NCBI GenBank assembly: GCA_029253045.1
Contig: JAQXAG010000075.1
Span: 1-41,340 of the forward strand
Source of the DNA: Fidelibacterota bacterium
GTDB lineage: Bacteria; Fidelibacterota; Marinisomatia; Marinisomatales; Marinisomataceae
DNA length: 41,340 nucleotides
Direction of reading: 5' to 3'
Below are positions 7,013-17,933 of the stretch, piece by piece. The notes beneath the pieces are model-generated. The model was not told the origin of the DNA and searched no databases. It was given only the letters and a program-made list of their open reading frames with translations. Position numbers and translations under genes: made by a program. Position 1 is the first letter of the stretch, and the number at the start of each line of letters is the position of its first letter.

Positions 7013-9829
7013 ATGTCTGAATTTCATAATAAACATATCGGTCCTACTTCTAAAGAAGTCACAGAAATGCTTGCTTCTCTCGAATGCAGCAGTTTAAATG
7101 ATCTGCTTGAAAAAATTGTGCCTAAAAATATTTTGGATATTGATGGCGAATCTATTGGAAATGAAAATTTTTCTGAAAATGATATTTTAAAATACGTAAA
7201 AGAACTCGGATCAAAAAATAAGATTTTTCGCTCTCTGATTGGTCAAGGTTATTATGATACCATTACACCTAATGTTGTATTGAGAAATATTTTAGAAAGC
7301 CCGGGATGGTATACGCAATATACTCCCTATCAGCCTGAAATATCTCAAGGTCGACTTGAAGCATTGCTTAATTATCAAACAATGATATCACAAATTTGCG
7401 AACTACCTATTGCTAATGCATCTTTATTAGATGAAGGAACTGCAGCGAGCGAAGCAATGCTAATGTTCTACAGAAAGAATAGGTCTAGCTCTAATAAGTT
7501 TCTTATTGATGAAAACTGTTTTCAGCAAACTATTGATGTTATTGTGTCGAGAGCAGAACCCCTTGGTATTGAAATTGAGATTACATCATATGAAAATTTT
7601 GATTATACAGATGCATTTGGATGTATTGTTCAGTATCCAGATCGTTTTGGAAGAATCTCAAATCCTAACGCCTATAAAAAAATAACTGACGCTGCACATG
7701 AATGTAACTGTAAGGTAATTTTTGCTACAGATTTAATGTGCTTACAACTATTTAAAGCTCCAGGTTCTTTTGAAGCAGATGTTGCAGTAGGAAATAGTCA
7801 GCGCTTTGGAGTACCATTAGGTTATGGTGGACCTCATGCAGCTTTTATGACCACCACAGAAGAATTTAAACGAGATATCCCTGGAAGAATTGTAGGGGTA
7901 TCGCAAGATAGGCGAGAGAATCAAGCTTATAGATTAACGCTTCAAACTAGAGAGCAACATATTAGAAGAGAAAAGGCTACATCTAACATTTGTACTGCTC
8001 AGGTTCTGCTTGCAATTATTTCAAGTATGTATGCTATTTTCCATGGCCCAAAAAAATTGAAAGAGATTGCAAATAAGATTCATAATCATACTAAAAATCT
8101 TGCAGAAAAATTATGTGATCAAGGGCATGAGATTATTCTTGATAACCAATCATACTTTGATACTTTATCCATCAAATTAAATAATTTAGATCACAAAACT
8201 CTTGAAGAGAGAGCTTTGAATAAGCTATTTAATTTTAAATATCATGATGATGGCTTAGTAGGTATTTCATTAGATGAAAAAACTTCTGATAGTGAAATAG
8301 AGCAAATTTCTAGATTATTTATTACAGATTCTAATTCAAAAAGTACTAGTCCAATCTTTAATACAACAAGAGATGGGGTAACTTTACAACATTCTATTTT
8401 TAATAGTATTCATTCAGAAACTGAGATGTTAAGATATATTCATAAGTTAGAAAAAAGAGATTTATCTCTCAACCATAGTATGATTCCATTAGGATCATGT
8501 ACCATGAAATTGAATGCTACCGTAGAAATGATTCCTATTAGTTGGCCAGAGTTCAATACTATTCATCCTTTTTCTCCTGCGAGCCAAACAATAGGTTATA
8601 AAACAATGATTGATCAATTAGAGGTGATGTTATATAAAGTAACTGGATTTGACGCTGTATCATTTCAGCCTAATTCTGGTGCACAGGGAGAATATGCCGG
8701 ATTACTCACGATTCAAGAATATCATAAACATAATGATTCTGATAGAAATATATGTATTATTCCAGAATCTGCACATGGTACAAACCCAGCAAGCGCAATT
8801 ATGGCCGGCTTAAAGGTGGTAATTGTTAAATGTGACGATAATGGTAATGTTGATTTTGAAGATTTAACAAATAAGGTGAAGGATGCTGGAGATAAATTAT
8901 CTTCTCTTATGGTCACTTATCCATCTACCCATGGAGTTTTTGAGCATAATATTGATGAAATCTGTACTTTAGTTCATGATAATGGTGGACTTGTTTATAT
9001 GGATGGTGCAAATCTAAATGCAATGGTTGGAGTATGTAAGCCAGGCAATTTTGGTGCAGATGTGATGCATATTAATCTACATAAAACATTTTGTATTCCT
9101 CATGGTGGTGGTGGACCAGGAATGGGGCCCATATGTGTAAATGATAAACTAAAACCTTACCTACCCAAACATCATTTTACCGATGAAGACTATTCCTACT
9201 CTGTTTCATCCTCTCCTTATGGAAGTGCGAGCATATTATTGATATCATATATTTACATGAAATTAATGGCTGGTCAAGGACTGCTCAAAGCGTCGCAGAT
9301 AGCAATCTTAAATGCGAATTATATGGCAAAAGAATTAGAAAATGATTATACAATTTTATACCGTGGTAAAACTGGATTAAATGCGCATGAGTTTATTATT
9401 GACTGCAGAGAATTCAAAAATACTTCAGGAATTACCAACGAAGATATTGCAAAGAGATTGATTGATTATGGATACCATGCACCAACAATGTCATGGCCTA
9501 TACCTGGTACGTTAATGATTGAACCTACTGAAAGTGAGTCGAAAGATGAGTTAGATCGGTTCTGCTCAGCGATGATTCAAATTAAAAAAGAGATTGATGA
9601 AATTACAGAAGGTAAGGTCCCGAAAGATAACAATGTTCTTGTAAATTCGCCTCATACAATTCAAGATATTTGTGATGATTGGGATCGTCCTTATAGTAAA
9701 AATAAGGCTGTATTTCCAAAAGAATGGATAAAAGAGAATAAGTTCTGGCCATATGTATCAAGAATTGATAATGCTTATGGTGATAGAAATTTCTTCTGTG
9801 TCTGTCCAGATATAGAGAGCTATAAATAA
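7013..9829 (+). CDS. gcvP: Glycine dehydrogenase (decarboxylating), full-length fused P-protein
   Basis: HIGPTSKEVTEML, DEGTAASEAM, GYGGPHAAFM, GRIVGVSQDR, IPLGSCTMKLNAT, MDGANLNAMVG, HINLHKTFCIPHGGGGPG (PLP lysine): both halves present. Confidence 0.98.
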   Translation: MSEFHNKHIGPTSKEVTEMLASLECSSLNDLLEKIVPKNILDIDGESIGNENFSENDILKYVKELGSKNKIFRSLIGQGYYDTITPNVVLRNILESPGWYTQYTPYQPEISQGRLEALLNYQTMISQICELPIANASLLDEGTAASEAMLMFYRKNRSSSNKFLIDENCFQQTIDVIVSRAEPLGIEIEITSYENFDYTDAFGCIVQYPDRFGRISNPNAYKKITDAAHECNCKVIFATDLMCLQLFKAPGSFEADVAVGNSQRFGVPLGYGGPHAAFMTTTEEFKRDIPGRIVGVSQDRRENQAYRLTLQTREQHIRREKATSNICTAQVLLAIISSMYAIFHGPKKLKEIANKIHNHTKNLAEKLCDQGHEIILDNQSYFDTLSIKLNNLDHKTLEERALNKLFNFKYHDDGLVGISLDEKTSDSEIEQISRLFITDSNSKSTSPIFNTTRDGVTLQHSIFNSIHSETEMLRYIHKLEKRDLSLNHSMIPLGSCTMKLNATVEMIPISWPEFNTIHPFSPASQTIGYKTMIDQLEVMLYKVTGFDAVSFQPNSGAQGEYAGLLTIQEYHKHNDSDRNICIIPESAHGTNPASAIMAGLKVVIVKCDDNGNVDFEDLTNKVKDAGDKLSSLMVTYPSTHGVFEHNIDEICTLVHDNGGLVYMDGANLNAMVGVCKPGNFGADVMHINLHKTFCIPHGGGGPGMGPICVNDKLKPYLPKHHFTDEDYSYSVSSSPYGSASILLISYIYMKLMAGQGLLKASQIAILNANYMAKELENDYTILYRGKTGLNAHEFIIDCREFKNTSGITNEDIAKRLIDYGYHAPTMSWPIPGTLMIEPTESESKDELDRFCSAMIQIKKEIDEITEGKVPKDNNVLVNSPHTIQDICDDWDRPYSKNKAVFPKEWIKENKFWPYVSRIDNAYGDRNFFCVCPDIESYK

Positions 9830-12800
9830 TTAATATTTAAAGTATTCTTGGAGCGGTTCTACACTAATCTTATTCATGTTTGACATTGCTTCTATAGCAG
9901 CTTTAGCGCCAGCCAGAGTCGTAATAGTTAAAACATTTTTCATTACTGAAGTCTTTCCAATAGCTTCTTCATCATATCTCGATTGGGCACCATGTGGCGT
10001 ATTAATTACTAAATGAACATTATCGCTCAAAATTTCATCTACTATATTTGGACGACCTTCTCCGACCTTAAAAACGGGAGTACAATTGATATTGTTTTCT
10101 AATAAAAACTCTGCGGTTCCTTTTGTCGCAATAATTGTGAAATTGAGTTTTTCTAAATCTTTAATTATTGGAAGTGCTCGTTTTTTATCTATATCAGTGA
10201 TAGAAACAAATGCTGTACCTGTTGTTGGCACAGTATATCCATCAGATTGCATTGCCTTTAAAAAAGCTATACCTGGTTCACTATCAATTCCCATTACCTC
10301 GCCTGTTGACTTCATCTCTGGACCTAAAAATACTTTCTCATCTTTAAATTTTTTAAATGGTAGTACTGCCTTTTTAACAGCGGTATGTTTGAAATTATTC
10401 TCTTTAAGATTAAAATCTTTAATTTTTTTACCTACTGAAAGCTGTGCAGCAATATTTGCTAATGGAACATTACTATATTTACTCACAAATGGCACTGTCC
10501 TACTAGATCTTGGATTTACTTCAAGAACGTAAACTTCATTATCTTTTACTGCAAATTGTAAGTTGATTAATCCTACCACATTTAACTCTAATGCTAACTT
10601 AGTTGTCATATCTATAATATCTTTTTTGACTTTACTGCTCATATCATAGGGAGGTAAAACACATGATGAATCTCCAGAATGTACACCCGCTTCTTCAATA
10701 TGTTGCATAATGCCAGCAATAAACACCTCTTCTCCATCACATAAAGCATCAACATCAAACTCGAATGCATTTTCAATAAATTGATCAATAAGTATTGGAT
10801 GGTCATTTGTTGCTTCAGCTGAGCGGAAAACATAATCTACAAGTTGTTCTTTATTATAGACAATCTGCATAGCTCTTCCGCCTAACACATAGCTTGGTCT
10901 TACCAGTACTGGGAATTGAGCAATTTCTCCGAAATTGATAATTTCTTCATAATTTTTTGCAATACAATATTCTGGTATTTGAATTTTTAATTTTTTAATA
11001 ATTTTAGCAAATTCTTCTCTGTTTTCAGCCAAATCAATACTAGCTGACGAAGTACCAAATATTTTTACACCTTCATTTGTTAATTGTTCAGCTATTTTTA
11101 GAGGTGTTTGACCTCCAAACTGAACAAGAACTCCATCAGGTTTTTCAAATTCAATTATATTCATAATATCTTCAAATGTAATTGGTTCAAAGTATAATCG
11201 ATCTGCTAAATCAAAATCAGTTGAAACTGTTTCTGGATTACAATTCACCATAATAGATTTATACCCAGCCTCTCTAAGTCCATACACTGCTTGAACACAG
11301 CAATAATCAAATTCAATTCCTTGGCCAATACGATTTGGTCCTCCGCCTAAGATCATTACCTTTCGTCCATCAAGCGGTTTAATATCATGTGTTGATTCAT
11401 AAGCAGAATATGAATATGGTGTTTCTGCAGTAAACTCTCCAGCACATGTATCTACAACTTTAAATACTGGCTTTAAGTCTCGCTCTTTTCTCATGTGCCT
11501 TATTTCTTCAGCTGTTCTGTTAGTTAGTGCACCTACTTGAATATCAGAGAATCCATTTTTTTTGAGCAATTCTAAGTCATCTAATGAATTATGATGATTT
11601 TCCAAATAAACAATCTCTGCTATTTCATTTAAGAACCAAGGATCGATACCAGTATTATTATGAATTTCTTCTATTGTAAACTTTTCTTTAATCGCTTCTT
11701 TCACTTTTAAAATTCTGAATGCGCTTCCATCATTGAGAGATGATATATCTAGTGATCGATAGCGCTTAATCTCCGGATCTTCATTTCTTGGATCTTTAGT
11801 TGAAAGTCCTGGTAAATTTAACTCCAATGATCTAAATGCTTTCTGGAATGATTCTCTGAATGTTCTACCAATAGACATTGCTTCGCCTACGGACTGCATT
11901 TGTACTCCTAATTTTCCAGATGCCGAAGAGAATTTTTCAAAATCAAATCTTGGTAACTTTGTTACGATATAATCAATTGTTGGTTCAAACGCAGCTAGTG
12001 TTTTATTAGTAATGTCATTTTTTAATTCATCCAAAGAATAACCTACTGCTAACTTGGCAGCTATTTTGGCAATTGGAAAGCCTGTTGCTTTAGAAGCAAG
12101 TGCAGATGAACGACTTACCCTAGGGTTCATTTCAATAATTACCATTCTACCATCTTTTGGGTTAATTGCAAATTGAACATTAGAGCCTCCCGTATCGACT
12201 CCAATTTTTCTAATACATTTTATTGCTGCATTTCTCATATGCTGAAATTCTTTATCTGTTAAAGTCATTGCTGGAGCTACCGTTATAGAATCTCCTGTAT
12301 GTATTCCCATAGGATCTATATTTTCAATAGAGCAAATAATAATAACATTATCATTAGGGTCTCTAATAAGCTCTAATTCATATTCTTTCCATCCTAATAA
12401 ATATTCTTCGACTAGTACTTGGCCTGTAGGACTTTCTTTCAGTCCTTTTTCAATAGAGCCTTCAAATTCTTCTTCATTATATGCAACAGAACCGCCCGAA
12501 CCTCCAAGTGTGAAAGATGGCCTAATAATAGCAGGTAAAGAAATATTATCGAGCAATTTTTTTCCTTCTTCTAATGATTGAATAGTATGTCCATATGGCA
12601 AATCTAAACCAATATCGAGCATTGCTTCTTTAAACTGCTCTCTACTTTCTGCTGTTTCAATAGCTTTTTTATTAGCACCGATGAGCTCTACATTATATTT
12701 TTCTAGAATTCCCTGATTATCTAAATCCATCGCTACATTTAAAGCTGTTTGTCCGCCTACTGTAGGTAAAATAGCATCTGGCTTTTCTTTTTGAATAATT

Positions 12801-13027
12801 TCTTCAACATATTGTACTGTAATAGGCTCAATATATGTTCTGTCAGAAAATTGTGGATCTGTCATAATCGTTGCGGGGTTCGAGTTAATTAATACAACTT
12901 TATATCCTTCTTCTTTTAGTGCTTTAATAGCCTGTGTTCCAGAATAATCAAATTCACAACCCTGACCAATGACAATCGGTCCCGCACCAATGACTAGAAT
13001 TGTTTTAATGTCTGTTCTTTTAGGCAT
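9830..13027 (-). CDS. carB: Carbamoyl-phosphate synthase large subunit
   Basis: Duplicated ATP-grasp architecture; [24 protein letters not shown] and [23 protein letters not shown]-terminal MGS domain. Confidence 0.98.
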   Translation of the reverse strand: MPKRTDIKTILVIGAGPIVIGQGCEFDYSGTQAIKALKEEGYKVVLINSNPATIMTDPQFSDRTYIEPITVQYVEEIIQKEKPDAILPTVGGQTALNVAMDLDNQGILEKYNVELIGANKKAIETAESREQFKEAMLDIGLDLPYGHTIQSLEEGKKLLDNISLPAIIRPSFTLGGSGGSVAYNEEEFEGSIEKGLKESPTGQVLVEEYLLGWKEYELELIRDPNDNVIIICSIENIDPMGIHTGDSITVAPAMTLTDKEFQHMRNAAIKCIRKIGVDTGGSNVQFAINPKDGRMVIIEMNPRVSRSSALASKATGFPIAKIAAKLAVGYSLDELKNDITNKTLAAFEPTIDYIVTKLPRFDFEKFSSASGKLGVQMQSVGEAMSIGRTFRESFQKAFRSLELNLPGLSTKDPRNEDPEIKRYRSLDISSLNDGSAFRILKVKEAIKEKFTIEEIHNNTGIDPWFLNEIAEIVYLENHHNSLDDLELLKKNGFSDIQVGALTNRTAEEIRHMRKERDLKPVFKVVDTCAGEFTAETPYSYSAYESTHDIKPLDGRKVMILGGGPNRIGQGIEFDYCCVQAVYGLREAGYKSIMVNCNPETVSTDFDLADRLYFEPITFEDIMNIIEFEKPDGVLVQFGGQTPLKIAEQLTNEGVKIFGTSSASIDLAENREEFAKIIKKLKIQIPEYCIAKNYEEIINFGEIAQFPVLVRPSYVLGGRAMQIVYNKEQLVDYVFRSAEATNDHPILIDQFIENAFEFDVDALCDGEEVFIAGIMQHIEEAGVHSGDSSCVLPPYDMSSKVKKDIIDMTTKLALELNVVGLINLQFAVKDNEVYVLEVNPRSSRTVPFVSKYSNVPLANIAAQLSVGKKIKDFNLKENNFKHTAVKKAVLPFKKFKDEKVFLGPEMKSTGEVMGIDSEPGIAFLKAMQSDGYTVPTTGTAFVSITDIDKKRALPIIKDLEKLNFTIIATKGTAEFLLENNINCTPVFKVGEGRPNIVDEILSDNVHLVINTPHGAQSRYDEEAIGKTSVMKNVLTITTLAGAKAAIEAMSNMNKISVEPLQEYFKY

Positions 13028-14114
13028 TTGAATCCATCATATTGAAAAATTTCTTAAAAACATACCTTGAATCATGTGGCCCCGGACTTGCTTCCGGATG
13101 GTATTGAACTGAATATGCCTTCATATCTTCGCATTCGATTCCTGCAATAGTATTATCATTAAGATGGGTATGTGTTACTGTAATATTAGATGCTAAGGAA
13201 TTATCACTAACAGCAAAACCATGATTTTGGGATGTTATTTCAATTTTATTAGTTTTTAAATTTTTGACAGGTTGATTAATTCCTCGATGTCCAAATTTCA
13301 TTTTAAATGTTTTAGCTTCTAGTGCTAAAGCTAAAATTTGATGACCAAGACAAATACCAAATATAGGTTTTGTTCCTAATAACTTTTTAACCGCTTCAAT
13401 TCCATATGATACTGCTGAAGGATCTCCCGGTCCATTAGAAAGAAATATACCGTCGGGGTTATACTTCAATACCTCTTCTGCTGTTACAAATGCCGGGAAA
13501 ATAGTTACTTCTGCATTATTTGCTAGCAGTATATCATAAATATTACTTTTCATGCCATAGTCAATAGCTGCAATTTTATACTTTGGGTTATCTACAATAC
13601 AAAGAGTTGTTTTTTCTTTTCTAGAAACTTCCTTTGCTAAATCTAAACCTTCCATCGAAGGTATATCTTTAATTTTTTTGGCTAAGCTATCAATATCAAA
13701 ATCATTGGTAGAAATGATTCCTTTCATTGATCCATTATTTCTAATATGAATAGTAAGGGCTCTCGTATCAATATCCTGTATACCAACAACTCTATTTGAT
13801 TTTAAAAATTCTTCTAATGAACTACTAGATCTCCAATTTGAAGGGGATAACGATTCATTTTTGATAATAAACCCTGAGGCATGTATATTTGAAGATTCTA
13901 TGTCGGATTCGTTCGTTCCATAATTACCAATATGTGGACTACACATAACAATCATTTGCTTTGCGTAAGATGGGTCAGTTAAAATTTCTTGGTATCCTGT
14001 CATCCCAGTATTAAAACATACTTCTCCGGATGTTTCCCCTAACGAACCAAGACTTTTTCCTTTAAAAAAAAGACCATCCTCTAAAAATAGGATAGCCTTT
14101 TGGTGTTTTCGCAT
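13020..14114 (-). CDS. carA: Carbamoyl-phosphate synthase small subunit (glutaminase)
   Basis: [61 protein letters not shown]. 8-nt overlap with carB. Confidence 0.98.
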   Translation of the reverse strand: MRKHQKAILFLEDGLFFKGKSLGSLGETSGEVCFNTGMTGYQEILTDPSYAKQMIVMCSPHIGNYGTNESDIESSNIHASGFIIKNESLSPSNWRSSSSLEEFLKSNRVVGIQDIDTRALTIHIRNNGSMKGIISTNDFDIDSLAKKIKDIPSMEGLDLAKEVSRKEKTTLCIVDNPKYKIAAIDYGMKSNIYDILLANNAEVTIFPAFVTAEEVLKYNPDGIFLSNGPGDPSAVSYGIEAVKKLLGTKPIFGICLGHQILALALEAKTFKMKFGHRGINQPVKNLKTNKIEITSQNHGFAVSDNSLASNITVTHTHLNDNTIAGIECEDMKAYSVQYHPEASPGPHDSRYVFKKFFNMMDSNA

Positions 14115-14143
14115 GAGTAGATTTTACCCCATATATATTAAAA

Positions 14144-14908
14144 TTAAAACCTTATTTTTTTACCTGTATGCATTGTTCGCACTGCTGCTACAGTTGATAG
14201 AGTTGTAAATATAATCAAAAAGATAAAAGATGACTTAAAGTCAGCATCTGAAACTCCTAATGTTGTATATCTTAAAGTATTAATAGCATAAAAAATTGGA
14301 TTTATCAAGCTGATCGTTGTTGCCCAAGCTGGTAACATCTTTATGGAATAAAAAATTCCTCCAAGAAAGCTAAATGGTGTGATTATAAAATTTTGAATTA
14401 GTGCTAATTGATCCCAAGAATCAGATAGCTGTCCAATTAGTAGTCCTAGGCTAGCAAAAGACCATGACACAAGAAAGATAGCGATTAAGGTCAAGGGTAA
14501 GTCATTGATTGGCATACCAGCAAGCCAACAAATTAATAATATCAATGTGCCGTTAACAAATCCTCTGACTGCTCCTCCTATAATAAATGACAAGGATAAT
14601 TCTAAACTAGATAAAGGTGTAATTAATAGCTCCGGTAATGTTTGAAGGAGTTTCATTTGGAGCATAGAGGAGGCTGTATTTGCCGTAGCATTTGTAATAA
14701 CATTCATCATCAATAATCCAGGGAGAATATAAATCTTATAAGAAACGCCACTGATTTCTGAAATTCTATTCTCTAGAGCTACTCCAAATACAAATATATA
14801 TAGTAGTGTTGTTATTACACCAGGTATAATTGTTTGTCTCCAAACAGAGAAAAATCTCATAACTTCTTTTGAAGATAAAGTATAAAAACCTATCCAATTA
14901 CTAATCAT
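14144..14908 (-). CDS. ABC-2 type transporter permease (YadH-like)
   Basis: Multi-TM protein with ABC-2 features (RQTIIPGVITTLLYIFVFG...YKIYILPGLLMMNV...). 8-nt overlap with the upstream ATPase. Confidence 0.88.
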   Translation of the reverse strand: MISNWIGFYTLSSKEVMRFFSVWRQTIIPGVITTLLYIFVFGVALENRISEISGVSYKIYILPGLLMMNVITNATANTASSMLQMKLLQTLPELLITPLSSLELSLSFIIGGAVRGFVNGTLILLICWLAGMPINDLPLTLIAIFLVSWSFASLGLLIGQLSDSWDQLALIQNFIITPFSFLGGIFYSIKMLPAWATTISLINPIFYAINTLRYTTLGVSDADFKSSFIFLIIFTTLSTVAAVRTMHTGKKIRF

Positions 14909-15827
14909 TAATTTTTCTCCCCGTTAAATCTAGAAAGACATCTTCTAGTGAAGCTTTAGGAAGCTGGACATCTTCAATTCTGATATTATTCTCGGATAAT
15001 TTTAATATGATTTTTGGTAAATCTAAATTGGGCTGCTTTGTTAAAATTTCTATTCTATTTTGATTGATAGCAGGATTAAAGTCTTTTAGAATAGTATCTA
15101 AATTTGGAAAATTCTCTTTCGTGTGAATAATGATTCCTGATTTATTCACCATATTTTTTAAATTTTTAACGGTATCTTCCACAATCAACCTGCCATTATC
15201 TATAATTCCAACTCTTTCACATAAAAGTTCGGCCTCATCAATATAGTGAGTGGTTAATAATATAGTTTTTCCTTCTGCGTGAAGCTCATTAAGATATTTC
15301 CATAAATCATGTCTCAACTCTACATCAACTCCCGCAGTAGGTTCATCTAAAATCAGAATTTGTGGATCATGTACTAGTGCTTTAGCAATTTGTAGTCTTC
15401 TTTTCATTCCCCCGGAAAGCATTCGCATTTTTTTATTACGATGCTCATATAAGCCTAGTTTATTAAGAATATAGTCAATTCTCTGTTTTGAATTTTTTCT
15501 GGTCACGCCATAATATCCAGCTTGGTAGTACAATAATTCTTCTACTGGAAAAAAGAAGTCATTGCTCAATTCTTGACAAGCAATTCCAATTTGAGATCTA
15601 GCATACCTAAAGTCTGATACAATATTTTTTCCTAAAATTTTTACTTCTCCATCAGTAGGCTTAACTAGGCTGGTAATAGCATTAATAGTTGTGGATTTTC
15701 CCGCACCATTGGGACCAAGAAGGCCATAGAATTCTCCTTTTTTAATAGATAGATCAATGCCCTTAACAGCATATACATCATCATATTTTTTATGCAGATT
15801 AATTATTTCAATGCCAAGATCTTTCAA
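14901..15827 (-). CDS. ABC transporter ATP-binding protein (YadG-like)
   Basis: Walker A GLLGPNGAGKSTTINAI, signature LSGGMKRRLQIAKAL, Walker B ILILDEPTAGVD. Start is TTG at 15827. Confidence 0.95.
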   Translation of the reverse strand: MKDLGIEIINLHKKYDDVYAVKGIDLSIKKGEFYGLLGPNGAGKSTTINAITSLVKPTDGEVKILGKNIVSDFRYARSQIGIACQELSNDFFFPVEELLYYQAGYYGVTRKNSKQRIDYILNKLGLYEHRNKKMRMLSGGMKRRLQIAKALVHDPQILILDEPTAGVDVELRHDLWKYLNELHAEGKTILLTTHYIDEAELLCERVGIIDNGRLIVEDTVKNLKNMVNKSGIIIHTKENFPNLDTILKDFNPAINQNRIEILTKQPNLDLPKIILKLSENNIRIEDVQLPKASLEDVFLDLTGRKIND

Positions 15828-15917
15828 CTATTTCCCCTTTTGAATTTTATATATAGCTCTTAAATATTCATCTATATATAGCTCATTATAAATATCTTCT
15901 CCAAAAGATGCAATCAT
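15828..15917 (-). CDS. Putative 29-aa micro-ORF translationally coupled to the ABC ATPase
   Basis: ATG..TAG reading MIASFGEDIYNELYIDEYLRAIYKIQKGK. Its TAG is immediately followed by the TTG start of the ABC ATPase. It fills most of the ligA-ABC gap. Confidence 0.35.
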   Translation of the reverse strand: MIASFGEDIYNELYIDEYLRAIYKIQKGK

Positions 15918-15932
15918 ATGCTGCTAGCATAT

Positions 15933-17933
15933 TTAATTAATAAATTTGTCTAATTCGGCTTCTCTGATAACTTCTATATTTAAAGCTTCAGCTTTTTTCA
16001 GCTTTGATCCTGCGTTGTCTCCGACAATCAAAAAGTTTGTTTTTGAGGAAACTGAGCTTGAAACCCTACCACCTTTATTCTCTAATATTTCTTTTATTTT
16101 ATTTCGGTTGTGATTTTTAAAACTTCCGGTAATGACAAATATTATGTCTTTAAATTCTCCAGAATTTTCAAAAATGGTTTGATTAATATTTACACCATTA
16201 GCATAGCAGCTATCAATTAACTCTTTATTTGAAGAAACATTAAAAAAGTCTATAATTGATTTTGCTACAATTAGACCTACGCCATCTATATTTTCTAACT
16301 CTTCTAAGGATAGTGTTGATAAATGTTCAATAGAAGACTTACAATGAATATCCAATATTTTTGATATATGTTGACCTACATTGGGAATACCAAGTGCAAA
16401 TAAAAATCTAGGAAACGTTGTTTTTTTAGATTCATTAATTGAGGTAATAAGATTCATTGCAGATTTATCTTTAAATCGTTCAAGGTTAATTAAATCGTCA
16501 TATTTTAATCTATATATATCATCAAAACTCTCTAAAAGGTCTGCTTCTAATAATTGTTTAACAATTTGTGGGCCCATACCTTCAATATTCATGGCATTTT
16601 TGGAGCAAAAGTGTTCAAGCATTCCCATTACTCTAGATTTACAATTTGGATTTATACATCTGTAAGCGGCTTCTCCATGAATACGTTCGATTTTACAATT
16701 AGGGTCAGGCCAATTAAAATCACTAATTGCAAACTTCTGTGTATTTTTAGGCCTTTTTCCTTTTAAAACTTGGGTAATTTTAGGTATTACATCTCCTGAT
16801 CTTTCTACTATCACATAGTCATTAATTCTAATATCTTTTTTATCAATTTCATCTTGATTGTGTAAAGTAGCGCTGCTAATTATTGTTCCAGATATTTCTA
16901 CTTCTTTAATTTTTGCTACCGGAGTAATAACTCCTGTTCTTCCTACTTGAAGAACTATATCTATAATCTGCGTTTCTGCATTTTTTGATTTGAATTTTGC
17001 AGCAATAGCCCATCTTGGAGATCGCGCTCTATCACCTAATTTAGATCTTAGTGCATAATTATCAACCTTGATAACAGAACCATCAATTTCATATGGAATA
17101 CTTTCTCTTCTATGCTCTAAGTCTCGATGATAAGAAATCATACTATCAATACAATCAATTTTCTTTGCTAAAGGGTTGACTGGCAAACCTATAGATTTAA
17201 GATATGATAACATATCCCAGTGAGTATTTGTGTCTAAACCTTTACTCGCCCCGAGTTCATAACAGAATATAGATAGCTTCCTCTTTGCAGTGATATGCGG
17301 ATCCAGTTGCCTCACACTTCCAGCTGCTGCATTTCTGGCATTAGCAAATAGCTTTTCATCATTCTGAGATCTTATTTCATTCAATCTGGCAAAGTCAGAT
17401 TTTAACATAAAGATTTCTCCTCTAATTTCTAAAAAATGAGGATAATTTTTTCCTCTTAGAATCATAGGTATGGCATTAATAGTCTTAATATTGTGCGTAA
17501 TGTCTTCCCCCGTAAAGCCATCTCCTCTGGTAAGCGCTCTTATCAAATTACCATTTTCATAAATTAATGAAACGCCTAAACCGTCAATCTTCGGTTCAGC
17601 CACATAGGAGGTTTTACTTTGATCTAACCACTTATTAATTCTTTGATTAAACTCTGAGATTTCTTGCTCATTTATAGCATTGGATAGAGAAAGCATAGGA
17701 ATCTCGTGGTTATAATTTTGAAATCCACTTTTTATAGGATGACCTACTCTCTGCGTTGGAGATAAAGGTTCAACTAATTTTGGGTTAGCTTTTTCTAAAG
17801 ATTCTAGCTCTCTAAATAAATTATCGTATTCTGCATCGCTTAAATATGGCTGATCTAATACATAATATGCATAATTATGCTCGTTAATCTGGCTAGTTAA
17901 GTTCTTTATCTTTTCTTTAATTTTTGATTCCAT
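15933..17933 (-). CDS. ligA: NAD-dependent DNA ligase
   Basis: YAYYVLDQPYLSDAEYDNLFRELE, AEPKIDGLGVSLIYENG, CINPNCKSR zinc finger, HhH repeats and C-terminal BRCT. Confidence 0.98.
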   Translation of the reverse strand: MESKIKEKIKNLTSQINEHNYAYYVLDQPYLSDAEYDNLFRELESLEKANPKLVEPLSPTQRVGHPIKSGFQNYNHEIPMLSLSNAINEQEISEFNQRINKWLDQSKTSYVAEPKIDGLGVSLIYENGNLIRALTRGDGFTGEDITHNIKTINAIPMILRGKNYPHFLEIRGEIFMLKSDFARLNEIRSQNDEKLFANARNAAAGSVRQLDPHITAKRKLSIFCYELGASKGLDTNTHWDMLSYLKSIGLPVNPLAKKIDCIDSMISYHRDLEHRRESIPYEIDGSVIKVDNYALRSKLGDRARSPRWAIAAKFKSKNAETQIIDIVLQVGRTGVITPVAKIKEVEISGTIISSATLHNQDEIDKKDIRINDYVIVERSGDVIPKITQVLKGKRPKNTQKFAISDFNWPDPNCKIERIHGEAAYRCINPNCKSRVMGMLEHFCSKNAMNIEGMGPQIVKQLLEADLLESFDDIYRLKYDDLINLERFKDKSAMNLITSINESKKTTFPRFLFALGIPNVGQHISKILDIHCKSSIEHLSTLSLEELENIDGVGLIVAKSIIDFFNVSSNKELIDSCYANGVNINQTIFENSGEFKDIIFVITGSFKNHNRNKIKEILENKGGRVSSSVSSKTNFLIVGDNAGSKLKKAEALNIEVIREAELDKFIN

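Noticed and set aside
10086-10532. 148-aa plus-strand ORF
   Set aside because: Antisense shadow inside carB, which is unambiguous; low-complexity translation.
15915-15933. ATATGCT-AGC-AGCATAT inverted repeat between ligA and the micro-ORF
   Set aside because: Only 7 bp in AT-rich sequence, not supported as an operator or terminator.
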